In this document: positions 44,319 through 52,835 of the stretch, piece by piece | Layout: each line of letters starts with the position of its first letter | Position numbering within the stretch: position 1 is the first letter of the stretch | Assembly (NCBI GenBank): GCA_000620185.1 | Contig: KK211088.1 | Coordinates: forward strand, 140,498-204,497 | Direction: 5' to 3' | Length of the DNA stretch: 64,000 nt | From: Geodermatophilaceae bacterium URHB0062 | GTDB lineage: Bacteria; Actinomycetota; Actinomycetes; Mycobacteriales; Geodermatophilaceae | The notes under the pieces: model-generated | Told to the model about the DNA's origin: nothing | Seen by the model: only the letters and a program-made list of their open reading frames with translations | Databases searched by the model: none | Made by a program: the position numbers and the translations under genes

Positions 44319-45703
44319 GTGCGGGAGCGGGCGACCAGCGCGGTGGTGGAGTGGCCGTCCAGGTACGGGAGGACGACGGCCTGCCCACCCCAGCGGCGCA
44401 GCACGGCCGCCTCGGGCAGGTCGGCGCCGGCGTAGTCGCCGCCCTTGGCCCACACGTCAGGGCGCAGCCGGTCGAGGACCTCGGCAGGGGTGTCCTCGTC
44501 GAACACCACGACCGCGTCGACGAACTCGAGCGCCTCCAGCACGCGGGCCCGGTCGGTCGCGGTCACCAGCGGACGCGAGGGGCCCTTGAGCCGGCGCACG
44601 GAGTCGTCGGAGTTGATGCAGACGACCAGGCAGTCGCCGAGACCGCGAGCGGCACGCAGGGTCGCGACGTGCCCGGGGTGCAGCAGGTCGAAGCAGCCGC
44701 CGGTGGCCACGACCGTGCCGCCGGCCGCGCGCACGCGGGCGAGGAGTCCGTCCACCCCGGGCTCGGCGACGACGTTGGGTTGGGGCCGGTCCTCGGCCTC
44801 CCATGCCGACGCCCCGCCGCGCGCCACGAAGGCAGAGGCCGCCGCGACGGCCGCCGCCACCGCCTCGCCGGTCACCGCGCCGTCGGCCAGGGCCAGCGCC
44901 GCCGCCCCGGCGAACGAGTCGCCTGCGCCGCAGGGGTCGCCGCCCGCGACCGGCACGGCGGGGATCACCAGCGGAGCGCCCTCGCCGTAGGAGAGGAGGG
45001 CACCCCGGGCGCCCAGTGTCACCGCCACCGCGCCCACGCCCCAGGTACGGATCAGCGCCTCCGCACGAGCGCCGACCGCGGCCAGACCGTCGCCGGGGAC
45101 GTCCGTCCCCGCGGCCGCGGCCACCCGCGCCGCTTCCGCGCCGTTCGGGGTAACGAGTCGCGTCGAGGGCACCGGATCCGCGCCGCGCGGATGCGGGTCC
45201 CAGACGACCGGACCCCGCGCCGCGGCCAGCGCGGCCCGCACGTCGTCGGCCGCCGTCGTCCCACGGCCGTAGTCGGCGACGAGCACGGCCGCGGCGTTCC
45301 GGATCGCCGTGGCGGCTTCGGCGGGCAACGGCCCGAGCGTCGCCACCGCCGATCCGCTGTCGATCCGCACCACCGAGTGGTCACCGACCCGCACCCGGCG
45401 CTTCACGGCGGTGCCGCCCTCGGCGGGGATGCCGATCAGCCGCACCCGCCCCTCGAGCAGCGTCCGCAGCCGCTCGGCGCCCTCGTCCGACGCCATCGGC
45501 GCGACCAGCACGACCTCCCGTCCGGCCGAGGCCGCCGCGATCACCGCAGCCAGCGCCGCGCCGCCGGGACGTTCCCGCGTCTCGACGTCCTCGACGACGG
45601 GCACGGGGGCGTCGGGGGTGAGCCGGGACGCCGTGCCGACGAGGTCGACGTCGAGCAGCGCGTCTCCGACGACGACCAGCGGCCGGTTGCCCGCACGGCT
45701 CAT
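44315..45703 (-). CDS. hldE: Bifunctional heptose-7-phosphate kinase / heptose-1-phosphate adenylyltransferase
   Basis: A 462-aa fusion. Residues 1 to about 315 are a PfkB-type kinase (GGAALAAVIAAA, catalytic GAGDSF at 259-264) that makes the 1,7-bisphosphate. Residues about 325-462 are a nucleotidyltransferase with GGCFDLLHPGHV (335-346), NSDDSVRRLKGPSRP and VKGGDY-like WAKGGDY, following the E. coli HldE C-terminus. It catalyses two of the steps to ADP-heptose. The ATG overlaps the GmhA stop. An HldD-type epimerase is not in the window. Confidence 0.93.
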   Translation of the reverse strand: MSRAGNRPLVVVGDALLDVDLVGTASRLTPDAPVPVVEDVETRERPGGAALAAVIAAASAGREVVLVAPMASDEGAERLRTLLEGRVRLIGIPAEGGTAVKRRVRVGDHSVVRIDSGSAVATLGPLPAEAATAIRNAAAVLVADYGRGTTAADDVRAALAAARGPVVWDPHPRGADPVPSTRLVTPNGAEAARVAAAAGTDVPGDGLAAVGARAEALIRTWGVGAVAVTLGARGALLSYGEGAPLVIPAVPVAGGDPCGAGDSFAGAAALALADGAVTGEAVAAAVAAASAFVARGGASAWEAEDRPQPNVVAEPGVDGLLARVRAAGGTVVATGGCFDLLHPGHVATLRAARGLGDCLVVCINSDDSVRRLKGPSRPLVTATDRARVLEALEFVDAVVVFDEDTPAEVLDRLRPDVWAKGGDYAGADLPEAAVLRRWGGQAVVLPYLDGHSTTALVARSRT

Positions 45704-46383
45704 CGGGCGACGCCCATCGACGAGCCGGTCGGCACCCGCGGCGGATCGGCGAGCACCGCCGCGTCGAAGGCCGCGCACACCAGGTGCAGCGCGACCAGGT
45801 GGCACTCCTGCACAGTCGCCGTCCACGGGGAGTTGATGCAGACGGCGTCGTCGGCGGCGGCGGCCAGCGGGTTGGGCGCAGGACCGGTGATCGCCAGCGT
45901 CCTGATCCCGCACTCCCGCGCCCGCCGGGCGGCCGCCACGATGTTGGGCGACCGGCCGGACGTCGACAGCAGCACCAGGACGTCGCCCGCGCGGCCGTGC
46001 GCCTCGACCTGACGGGCGAACAGCTCGTCGGCCGGGTAGTCGTTGGCGATGGCGGTCAGCGACGACGTCTCGGCGGTCAGGCAGATCGCGGAGAACGGCG
46101 GCCGGTCGGCGCGGTAGCGGCCGACGAGCTCGGCGGTCAGGTGCTGCGCCTGGGCGGCGCTGCCCCCGTTGCCTGCGGCCAGGAGCCGGCCGCGGGTCTC
46201 CCCGCACAGCACCTCGGCGAGCAGCCGGCCCCACCGGTCCAGCGTCTCGACCTGTGCGCCGAGCGAGCCGAGCGCCGCGGTGAGCGAGGCGACGTGGTCC
46301 GCACCGGTGAGGTGCGTGCAGGTGTCGGGCGTCGGCACGTCGGCCGCAACGTTCTCGAAGAACGAATGAGGGGTGACACTCAT
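45700..46383 (-). CDS. gmhA: Sedoheptulose-7-phosphate isomerase
   Basis: A 227-aa SIS-domain protein. AAGNGGSAAQAQHLTAELVGRY binds the phosphate, and AIANDYPADELFARQVEA and LLSTSGRSPNIV complete the GmhA pattern. It converts sedoheptulose 7-phosphate to glycero-manno-heptose 7-phosphate, the first step of the pathway that HldE and the GmhB domain continue. GGAGGTGGGT lies just before the ATG, and a mini-ORF links it to the upstream gene. Confidence 0.93.
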   Translation of the reverse strand: MSVTPHSFFENVAADVPTPDTCTHLTGADHVASLTAALGSLGAQVETLDRWGRLLAEVLCGETRGRLLAAGNGGSAAQAQHLTAELVGRYRADRPPFSAICLTAETSSLTAIANDYPADELFARQVEAHGRAGDVLVLLSTSGRSPNIVAAARRARECGIRTLAITGPAPNPLAAAADDAVCINSPWTATVQECHLVALHLVCAAFDAAVLADPPRVPTGSSMGVAR

Positions 46384-46436
46384 ACCCACCTCCGGTGCAG
46401 GAGCGGAACGGCTACGCCGTGCCGAAGAGCATTCAT
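46380..46436 (-). CDS. Bridging mini-ORF between GT4 and gmhA
   Basis: An 18-codon ORF beginning MNALRHGVAVPLL. Its ATG overlaps the GT4 stop (ATGA) and its TGA overlaps the gmhA ATG (ATGA). The underlying linker is homologous to the one at 47645-47696 and includes GGAGGTGGGT. A coupling role is likely; a peptide function is not supported. Confidence 0.4.
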   Translation of the reverse strand: MNALRHGVAVPLLHRRWV

Positions 46437-47644
46437 CGGGCGACCTCCACGAACTTTCGTGCTCGGACCTGCCGGTAGACGGCTTCGGTGTCGGCCACGA
46501 CGCGGCTCCACCTGTAGCGCGCGCGGACCCGTTTCACGCCGGCGGCGCCGTACGCCGACCGGCGCTCGTCGTCGGCCAGCAGCGCGGCGAGGACCTCGCC
46601 GAGCCGCTCGGGATCCCGCGGCGGCACCAGGTCGCCGGTGACCCCGTCGGCGACGGTGTCGACCAGGCCGCCGACGGCGGTGGCCACCACGGGCCGGCCA
46701 CAGGCCATGGCTTCGAGCGGGGTGATGCCGAACGGCTCGTACCAGGGCACGGCGAGGACGACGTCGGCCGAGCGGATCCACGCCGGGACGTCGGCGCGGG
46801 CCACCGCACCGGTGAAGCAGAGCCGGTCGGCGACCCCCGCCTGCGCCGCGATCGCCCGCAGCCGCCGCACCTCCGGATCGCCGTCCAGGGACTCGCGGGG
46901 CGGGCCGCCGACGACCACCAGCTCCGCGTCGGGGACCGCACGGAGGGCGCGCACCGCGTCGTCCTGACCCTTGCGCTCGACCAGCCGGCCGAGCACCAGC
47001 AGCCGGGGACGCCCCGTGCGCGGCGCCACCGGGCCGCGCGGGGTGAACACGCCGGTGTCGACGCCGCACGGCACGATCGACACCCGGTCGCTGGGCAGCC
47101 CCAGCCGGCGCAGCTCGAAGACCTCGTCGGTGCAGGTCGCGACGACGTGGGCCACGTCGCGGCACAGCCCGCGCTCGAGGTCGATGCGGTCGGGGGGCGA
47201 GGTGTCGGCCGCGCCCTGGTGCCGGCGCTTGACCGAGCCGAGCGCGTGGAACGTCTGCAGCACCGGCACGGGTGACAGCAGGCTGGCGGCCGCCTCGACC
47301 GAAGCCAGGCCGCTCATCCAGAAGTGCGCGTGGACGACGTCCGGCGGGTGCGCCGCCCAGTGCCGGCGCAGTTCGCGGGCGAAGCGCGGCATGTGCTGCA
47401 GCAGGTCGTCCTTGGGAAGCTCCCGCGGAGGGCCCGCGGCGATGTGCACGACGTTGTAGCCGTCCTGGGTGACCATGCGCTCGGGCAGCGACTCGTCGTC
47501 CCGGCGGGTGTGCACGGTGACGTCGTGCCCGCGCCGGGCGAGGCCCGCGGCGAGAGCCGCGACGTGGACGTTCTGCCCGCCGGCGTCGACGCCGCCGATG
47601 GCGGCGAGCGGGCTGGCGTGCTCGCTGACCAGGTCGATCTTCAT
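46433..47644 (-). CDS. Glycosyltransferase family 4
   Basis: A 403-aa GT-B enzyme. MKIDLVSEHASPLAAIGGVDAGGQNVHV is the typical start of the GT4/sucrose-synthase-like group, with VVHAHFWMSGL, LLVLGRLVERKGQD and the EPFGITPLEAMACGRPVVAT catalytic E-x7-E region. The sugar is unknown. The ATG at 47644 follows GGAGGTGGGTCG. It is in the middle of the heptose operon and is linked to its neighbours by mini-ORFs on both sides. Confidence 0.92.
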   Translation of the reverse strand: MKIDLVSEHASPLAAIGGVDAGGQNVHVAALAAGLARRGHDVTVHTRRDDESLPERMVTQDGYNVVHIAAGPPRELPKDDLLQHMPRFARELRRHWAAHPPDVVHAHFWMSGLASVEAAASLLSPVPVLQTFHALGSVKRRHQGAADTSPPDRIDLERGLCRDVAHVVATCTDEVFELRRLGLPSDRVSIVPCGVDTGVFTPRGPVAPRTGRPRLLVLGRLVERKGQDDAVRALRAVPDAELVVVGGPPRESLDGDPEVRRLRAIAAQAGVADRLCFTGAVARADVPAWIRSADVVLAVPWYEPFGITPLEAMACGRPVVATAVGGLVDTVADGVTGDLVPPRDPERLGEVLAALLADDERRSAYGAAGVKRVRARYRWSRVVADTEAVYRQVRARKFVEVAR

Positions 47645-47700
47645 CGACCCACCTCCGGTGTAGGAGCGGAGCGGCTTCGCCGCGCTGACGAGCACATCAC
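47641..47700 (-). CDS. Bridging mini-ORF between two glycosyltransferase genes
   Basis: A 19-codon ORF whose GTG overlaps the upstream stop (GTGA) and whose TGA overlaps the GT4 ATG (ATGA). It begins VMCSSARRSRSAP. The linker shares CCACCTCCGGTG, AGGAGCGGA and CGCCG blocks with the one at 46384-46432 but is read in a different frame relative to the shared sequence, so only the overlap arrangement, not the peptide, is conserved. Confidence 0.4.
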   Translation of the reverse strand: MMCSSARRSRSAPTPEVGR

Positions 47701-48677
47701 CGGGTCACCTCCTCCAACAGCACATCCCAGTCGCGCAGGAACCGTGCGAGCCCGTACCGCTCCAGCGCCGCGGCGCGGGCGGCCTTGCCGGCCAGCCGGG
47801 CGGCGTCCTCGTCGTGCAGGAACGCGCGGACGGCGTCCCAGAGCCGCTCCGGCCGCGTGGAGAGGACCCCGGCCTCGGCCGGAACCGCCTCCACCACCTC
47901 GGTCGTGGCCAGGGCGACGACCGGCATGCCCAGGTGCATGGCCTCCAGCAGCGACAGCCCGAGGGAGGTCCAGCGCACCGGGTGGACGTAGACCCGGCGC
48001 CGGGCGAGCTCGGTGTGCATCGCGGCTTGAGGTGGGTCGTCGTGCAGCGCGACCCGGTCGGGGTCGAGGCCGTAGCGCTCGTGCAGCCCGGAGAGTCCCA
48101 TGCCGAAGACGTCGACCGGAGCGACCTCGGCGAGGCCCGGCAGCAGGTCGGCGCCGACCGTGCGGCCGCGGCGGACGGGCTCGTTGGTGACGACGGCGGC
48201 GCGGGCGAGCTCGCCGGTCCAGCGCTCGCCCGGGTCGACGATGCCGTGCTCGATCACGGTCGTCGGCGCGCGGCCGTTGTCGTAGAAGAGCCGGTTGAAG
48301 TGGGTGACGTGCGCGATCGGGATGTCGTCGCGGTCGGCCAGCGGATGCCGGGTGTGCGGCACCGGCCCGTCGCCGGGTTCGAGGCCGGGCGCGTTGTGCT
48401 CGAGGAAGACGGCGGGCAGGTCGCGGCCGGGCTCCCGACCCAGCCACTCGCGCACCAGGTCGAGGTCGCGCATCCGCTGCAGGACGACGACGTCGACGTC
48501 CTCGGCGCGCAGGTCATCCGGTGTCACCTCGCGGGCCGAGGCCGGCCAGTTCCAGGTGCGGGCGCGGCCGAGCCCGTCGGGCCCCCTGCCGGGGACCACC
48601 GGGACGAGGTACTCGTGGGTGCCCTCCACGAACGCCGTCGTCCATGAGCCGTGCACGTGCCAGACCAGTACCTTCAC
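47697..48677 (-). CDS. Glycosyltransferase (GT4-like)
   Basis: A 326-aa GT-B-like protein. It begins VKVLVWHVHGSWTTAFVEG and has an acceptor half with EHNAPG and HVTHFNRLFYDNG, and a donor half with VDVFGMGLSGL, YVHPVRWTSLGLSLLEAM, HLGMPVVALATTEVVEAV, matching the GT4 nucleotide-sugar region. The sugar is unknown. The GTG at 48677 overlaps the upstream GT9 stop (GTGA). Confidence 0.82.
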   Translation of the reverse strand: MKVLVWHVHGSWTTAFVEGTHEYLVPVVPGRGPDGLGRARTWNWPASAREVTPDDLRAEDVDVVVLQRMRDLDLVREWLGREPGRDLPAVFLEHNAPGLEPGDGPVPHTRHPLADRDDIPIAHVTHFNRLFYDNGRAPTTVIEHGIVDPGERWTGELARAAVVTNEPVRRGRTVGADLLPGLAEVAPVDVFGMGLSGLHERYGLDPDRVALHDDPPQAAMHTELARRRVYVHPVRWTSLGLSLLEAMHLGMPVVALATTEVVEAVPAEAGVLSTRPERLWDAVRAFLHDEDAARLAGKAARAAALERYGLARFLRDWDVLLEEVTR

Positions 48678-49675
48678 GCACTCACCAACTTCTCCACGGC
48701 GGCGACGACGTCGGCTGGGCTCACCGACGTCAGACAGGGGTGGCCGGGAACCGGGCACTCGCGCGCCCGGGTGTTCCGGCAGGGAGCGGACTGGTCGCCG
48801 AGCAGCACCGTGGGCACCCCGTAGGGCGCCCACCGCGCGGCCGGCACCACCGGGGAGAACAGGGAGACCACGGGCGTGCCGAGGGCCGCGGCCAGGTGCG
48901 CCGGGCCGGTGTTGCCGACGACCACCGCGACGGCTCCGTCGAGCACAGCGGCCATCTCCGCCAGCCCGGTCCGCCCGCCGAGGTCGACGCCCCGGCTCCC
49001 CGCGACGGCGGCCGTGAGCTCTCGCTCGGCCGCGCCACCGGTGACCAGCACCCGGTAGCCCTCGTCGGCCAGGGCCGTGACGGCGTCCGCGCACCGCTCG
49101 GCCGGCCAGGCGCGAGCCGGCACCGACGCCCCCGGATGCACCACGACATAACCGGGTTCGTGCGCGACCGGGGGCAGGGGTCGTCGCACGGCGAGCCGGC
49201 CGTCGTCGTCTGGAGGGAGGTCGAACCCGGCCGCCCGGGCGAGCGAGAGCGCGCGCTCGGGTTCGGGCAGGTCGTCGTCCACCTGATGACGGACGTCGAG
49301 CAGCGAGCCCGGGTAGTCGACGCTGATCGCGGAGATCCGCGGCACGCCGGCCGTCCGGAGGACCAGTGCCAGGGGCAGGGGCGACTGGTGGAACGAGGTG
49401 GAGATCAGCGCCTCGTCGGGCGCCAGAGCACGGATGCGCCCGGTCAGCGCGGCGACGTCCCCGGCGTCGACCGGCGGCGGGTTCCCGAGGATCCACGGGC
49501 AGGACCACGTCCAGACCTCGTCGACGCCGGGCAGCAGCGCGGCGGCCTCGGCGCCGACCGGCCCGGCGAGGAACACCACCCGGTCGGCACCGGCGGCGAC
49601 CGCGCGCACCAGCGGGCCCTGCAGCAGGACGTCGCCCGCGTTGTCGAGCCGGGCGACGAGCACGGTGCGGCTCAC
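48674..49675 (-). CDS. Glycosyltransferase family 9 (ADP-heptosyltransferase type) 2
   Basis: A 333-aa GT9 enzyme. TVLVARLDNAGDVLLQGPLVRAV is the heptosyltransferase start, with VVHPGASVPARAWPAERCADAV and VGNTGPAHLAAALGTPVVSLFSPV in the donor domain. An extra Cys cluster (CRNTRARECPVPGHPC) precedes the C-terminus, as in GT9 proteins of other bacteria. The GTG overlaps the upstream stop (GTGA). Two GT9 enzymes suggest two heptose additions, or one heptose and one related sugar. Confidence 0.88.
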   Translation of the reverse strand: MSRTVLVARLDNAGDVLLQGPLVRAVAAGADRVVFLAGPVGAEAAALLPGVDEVWTWSCPWILGNPPPVDAGDVAALTGRIRALAPDEALISTSFHQSPLPLALVLRTAGVPRISAISVDYPGSLLDVRHQVDDDLPEPERALSLARAAGFDLPPDDDGRLAVRRPLPPVAHEPGYVVVHPGASVPARAWPAERCADAVTALADEGYRVLVTGGAAERELTAAVAGSRGVDLGGRTGLAEMAAVLDGAVAVVVGNTGPAHLAAALGTPVVSLFSPVVPAARWAPYGVPTVLLGDQSAPCRNTRARECPVPGHPCLTSVSPADVVAAVEKLVSA

Positions 49676-51171
49676 CACTCGCCCGCCAGCACGTCGTCCA
49701 CCGCCTCGGCCAGGGTCGGTGCGCGGCGCGGGGCCGCCTCGACCTCCTGCCGGCGCGTGACCGGGGTCGGGACCAGGATCCCCACCGCACCGGCGGCGGC
49801 CGCGGCCTCCACGTCGGCGCCGATGTCGCCCACGACCACGCAGCGGGCCGGGTCGACGTCGAGCTCGGCGCAGGCGGCCTTCACCATGCCGGGGGCGGGC
49901 TTGCGGCAGACGCAGCCGTCGTCGGGCCCGTGCGGGCAGATCTGGAGCGTGTCGAAGGGGCCGAGCAGCTCCGTCAGCCGCCGCATGCACGCGTCGACCT
50001 GCTCGGCGGTGATGATGCCGCGTGCGACGCCGGACTGGTTGCTGACCACGCCCACGCGTACCCCGCGCTCGCGCAACCGGTCCAGGGCCTCCTTCGCCCC
50101 GTCGACCGGACGGACCCAGTCGGGATCGCCGTTGTAGGGGTAGTCGTGCACGAGCGTGCCGTCGCGGTCGAACAGGACGAGGTCGGGCAGCCCCCGCCAC
50201 CGCGTTCCGCGGCGGTGCTTCACGACGCCGCGCAGCCAGTGCCAGGTGGCGAGCGGTGGGATGAGGGCGCTGGTGACGGCCATCGTGGTGACCTCGGCCC
50301 GGTCGCGCGGGCCCGGCTCGATCCGCCGCCAGGCGAACTCGGCGGTGCCGGCCAGCCAGGCAGCGGCCGCGGCGGCCGCCGCCCGAGGCCTCCGCGTCAG
50401 GGCGAACCCCACCGCGGCCAGGCCCGCGGCGGTCACGGCCATGTGCTGCGGACGGCGGCCCAGCGGGGCGTCCGCCCGCCGCCGCCAGTCGGGCCCGTGC
50501 AGCCGTCGCATGAGGACATCGTCGGCGTTCCCGGCCTGCACGCGGACGCTCACCCAGCGGTCGACCGGGCGGACCGGGTGGGTGATCCATCGCTGCCCGC
50601 GGACCAGGCGCGCGCCGGTGTCCATGACGCGCAGCGCGAGGTCGGAGTCCTCCCGGAAGGCACGGGGAAAGCGCTCGTCGAAGCCGCCGACCGCGGCCAG
50701 CGCGGCCCGGCGGTAGGCGAGATCGGCGGTGATCCAGCTGCTCGTCGCGAGCCCCGCCGTGCCTCGCTCCCAATCGGTGGGACGGCGGTCGGCCGGCAGC
50801 GGCACGCGCACGCGCCCCTGGCTGCCCGCGACGTCCGGCGGCAGGTCCGCGAGGTCCTGGGCGAGGCGCTCGTACCAGTCGGGATCAGGCACGACGTCGT
50901 CGTCGAGGAAGGCGATCCACTCGGTGCGGGCGGTGCGCCAGCCGAGGTTGCGCGCGCGGGCCGGGCCCCCACCTCCGGTGCGGACCACGCGGACCGGCGG
51001 CAGGCCGGCGCGGTCCGGACGCAGCGGCTCCCCGTCGGGCCGGTCGTCGACCAGGATCAGCTCGCCCGGCCGCGGCCCGGGAGCGGCGGCCAGTGCGTCG
51101 AGCAGGACGTGGAGCGAGGGCCGGCCGATGGTCGGCACCACCACGCTGCACGCCGCCAAGTTCACCCGCAC
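49672..51171 (-). CDS. GT2 glycosyltransferase fused to GmhB-type HAD phosphatase
   Basis: A 499-aa fusion. The N-terminal GT2 domain (1 to about 235) has SVVVPTIGRPSL, the DXD-like FLDDDVVPD (89-97) and GGFDERFPRAFREDSDLALR. Two hydrophobic stretches (about 243-257 and 295-312) suggest membrane association. The C-terminal HAD domain (about 330-499) matches GmhB: DRDGT (335-339), SNQSGVARG (377-385), zinc ligands CPH...C-x-C (412-422) and GD (448-449). It should dephosphorylate heptose 1,7-bisphosphate. It is the first gene of the operon. GTG 51171 or, better spaced from AGG, GTG 51165 may be the start. Confidence 0.88.
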   Translation of the reverse strand: MRVNLAACSVVVPTIGRPSLHVLLDALAAAPGPRPGELILVDDRPDGEPLRPDRAGLPPVRVVRTGGGGPARARNLGWRTARTEWIAFLDDDVVPDPDWYERLAQDLADLPPDVAGSQGRVRVPLPADRRPTDWERGTAGLATSSWITADLAYRRAALAAVGGFDERFPRAFREDSDLALRVMDTGARLVRGQRWITHPVRPVDRWVSVRVQAGNADDVLMRRLHGPDWRRRADAPLGRRPQHMAVTAAGLAAVGFALTRRPRAAAAAAAAWLAGTAEFAWRRIEPGPRDRAEVTTMAVTSALIPPLATWHWLRGVVKHRRGTRWRGLPDLVLFDRDGTLVHDYPYNGDPDWVRPVDGAKEALDRLRERGVRVGVVSNQSGVARGIITAEQVDACMRRLTELLGPFDTLQICPHGPDDGCVCRKPAPGMVKAACAELDVDPARCVVVGDIGADVEAAAAAGAVGILVPTPVTRRQEVEAAPRRAPTLAEAVDDVLAGEW

Positions 51172-51192
51172 GACCTGCCCGGACAGGCGGGG

Positions 51193-51222
51193 CCAGAAAC
51201 ACTACGGGCTTGAAGTTTCTGG
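51193..51222. promoter_or_regulatory. Inverted repeat upstream of the heptose operon
   Basis: CCAGAAAC (51193-51200) and GTTTCTGG (51215-51222) form an 8-bp dyad with a 14-nt spacer, just before the first gene of the operon and in a relatively AT-rich stretch. It could be an operator, possibly for the adjacent MarR protein. Confidence 0.4.
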
Positions 51223-51298
51223 AGATCGAGTTCCGCTGCATACCCGCTCAGGCCGGGCCGACGCCTGATTCCGGCCTCTTTCGTTCCGTTAGAGCAGA

Positions 51299-51799
51299 TC
51301 AGCGACGGCCGCGGGTGGCGGCCGAGACGCGGGCGAGGGCGTCGGTGACCACCACGACGTCGTCCCCGAGGAGCGTGAGCAGGTGCGCCACCAGGTCGTC
51401 GTGCGTATGCCCCGCGGCCCGGACCTTCTCACGGCCGAGAGGGGTGAGGCGCGCGTGCAGCAGGCGCTTGTCGCTGCCGCCGCGCTCGCGCAGGACCAGC
51501 CCCTCGGACACGAGCCGGTCGACCGTGTTGGTCACGCCCGGTCGCGACAACCCCAGGGCCTCGGCGAGCTCGCCCATGGTGGCGCTCTCCCCGGGCGCCT
51601 CGGCGAGACGCCGGAGGGCCTCGTACCCGGTCAGGGAGATGCCGTGCTGGCGGTGCAGCGCCGAGTCGACCCGCCGGGTGATGCGGTCGTGCACCTGGAC
51701 GATCCGCAGCCAGGTCTCGGCCGCCCGGGGGACGGCGCCGGGGAGTTCGCTCGCGTCCCGGGGGACGCCGCGCGCCAGCGCGTCCTCGGACCGGGTCAC
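51299..51799 (-). CDS. MarR-family regulator
   Basis: A 166-aa winged-helix regulator. ALHRQHGISLTGYEALRRLAEAPGESATMGELAEALGLSRPGVTNTVDRLVSEGLVLRE-type sequence covers the HTH and wing, followed by DKRLLHARLTPLGRE. The family usually represses neighbouring genes and is released by small phenolic or oxidised ligands. The GTG at 51799 has GGAGAG upstream. It is on the same strand and upstream of the glycan operon gene order end-to-end, with a 127-nt gap that holds a dyad. Confidence 0.88.
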   Translation of the reverse strand: MTRSEDALARGVPRDASELPGAVPRAAETWLRIVQVHDRITRRVDSALHRQHGISLTGYEALRRLAEAPGESATMGELAEALGLSRPGVTNTVDRLVSEGLVLRERGGSDKRLLHARLTPLGREKVRAAGHTHDDLVAHLLTLLGDDVVVVTDALARVSAATRGRR

Positions 51800-51824
51800 C
51801 TCTCCATCGTCTCCCGGATGGCGC

Positions 51825-52835
51825 TCAGGCGCGCCCGGACGAGAACGCTCTGCGGCGCATCGTGCGCCGGACCTCGCGCTCCCGTCCGGCGACCGAGACG
51901 AGACCACCCGCGCTGCCCACGAGCGCCACCGAGGCGGCGACCAGCGACCAGAGCGGAACGGTGCCCTGCGGCGGTACCGCCGACTCCGCCGCGGCCACCT
52001 GCAGCTCGAGGTTGGTGACCGTCGCCGAGCTGTCGCCGACCAGGTCGAGCCGCGCGGGGCCGAGCGCCGTCCCGCCGGGGATCTGCACCTCCGCCTCGAC
52101 GGTGCCGTCGTCGCCGGCGGCGGCGGAGCCGATGACCGCCCCACCGGCGTGCATCAGGATCGTCACCCGCTCCCCCGGCAGGAAGCCGGTGCCGCGGAGC
52201 GTCACGGTCGATCCGGCGGCCACCCGCGTCGCGGAGGCGGTGCTGGTGGCCCTGCTGGGATCGTCCCCGGTGGACGGAGCGGCCGTGCCGGCCTGCTGGT
52301 CCGCGGCCGGCGCCGCCGTCGTCGGCCCGTCGGACCGGCTCGGCACGGGGGGTGCCGATGCCCCGTCCCCGCCGTCGGGAGCAGCAGCCGGCGTGGGGGC
52401 CGGTGCGGACGACGGCGAGCCGGGGGCGGCGAGCTCGGGGGAGGCCGGCGCGGTGGCCGCCGCGCAGTCCTCCTGGGTGGGCCGCGTGAAGCTGTAGTCC
52501 TCCAGCTCGTCGACGTAGGTGGCGCCGGAGCCGTCCTGCGCCGCGTACTCGAGGCGCCCGTCGATCGTCTCGCCCCAGGCCACGTCAGCGCTGCGGAGGA
52601 CGGTGGACTCACCGGGGGCCAACAGCGCCTCCGCCTCGCCGGCGGGCTGTCGCGTCGTCGCCAGGCGCACGGAGTAGGGCGTGGTGCCGGCCTGCACCTC
52701 GACCACCAGCCCGCCGGGGCGGCAGCTGGGACCGTGCGTCACCCTCGCGTCGGGGCGGGTCGGGTCGTCGATGGCGGCGGCGGGCCCGGCGGTCGCCACG
52801 GCGGCGGCGAACAGCGCGACCTCGAACACGGCCAC
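51825..52835 (-). CDS. Exported Ala/Pro-rich protein with C-terminal membrane helix
   Basis: An uncharacterised protein of at least 336 aa. A hydrophobic signal-like stretch ([18 protein letters not shown]) leads to a beta-rich domain with [16 protein letters not shown], then an Ala/Pro/Ser linker, an Ig-like module ([24 protein letters not shown]) and a C-terminal helix ([20 protein letters not shown]) with a basic tail, like a surface-anchored protein. The GTG at 52835 gives a signal peptide without its usual basic part; the frame stays open upstream with [10 protein letters not shown], but no ATG, GTG or TTG is found there. A GGGGGAG site lies before an in-frame ATC, so the true start is uncertain. 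Confidence 0.6.
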   Translation of the reverse strand: MAVFEVALFAAAVATAGPAAAIDDPTRPDARVTHGPSCRPGGLVVEVQAGTTPYSVRLATTRQPAGEAEALLAPGESTVLRSADVAWGETIDGRLEYAAQDGSGATYVDELEDYSFTRPTQEDCAAATAPASPELAAPGSPSSAPAPTPAAAPDGGDGASAPPVPSRSDGPTTAAPAADQQAGTAAPSTGDDPSRATSTASATRVAAGSTVTLRGTGFLPGERVTILMHAGGAVIGSAAAGDDGTVEAEVQIPGGTALGPARLDLVGDSSATVTNLELQVAAAESAVPPQGTVPLWSLVAASVALVGSAGGLVSVAGREREVRRTMRRRAFSSGRA

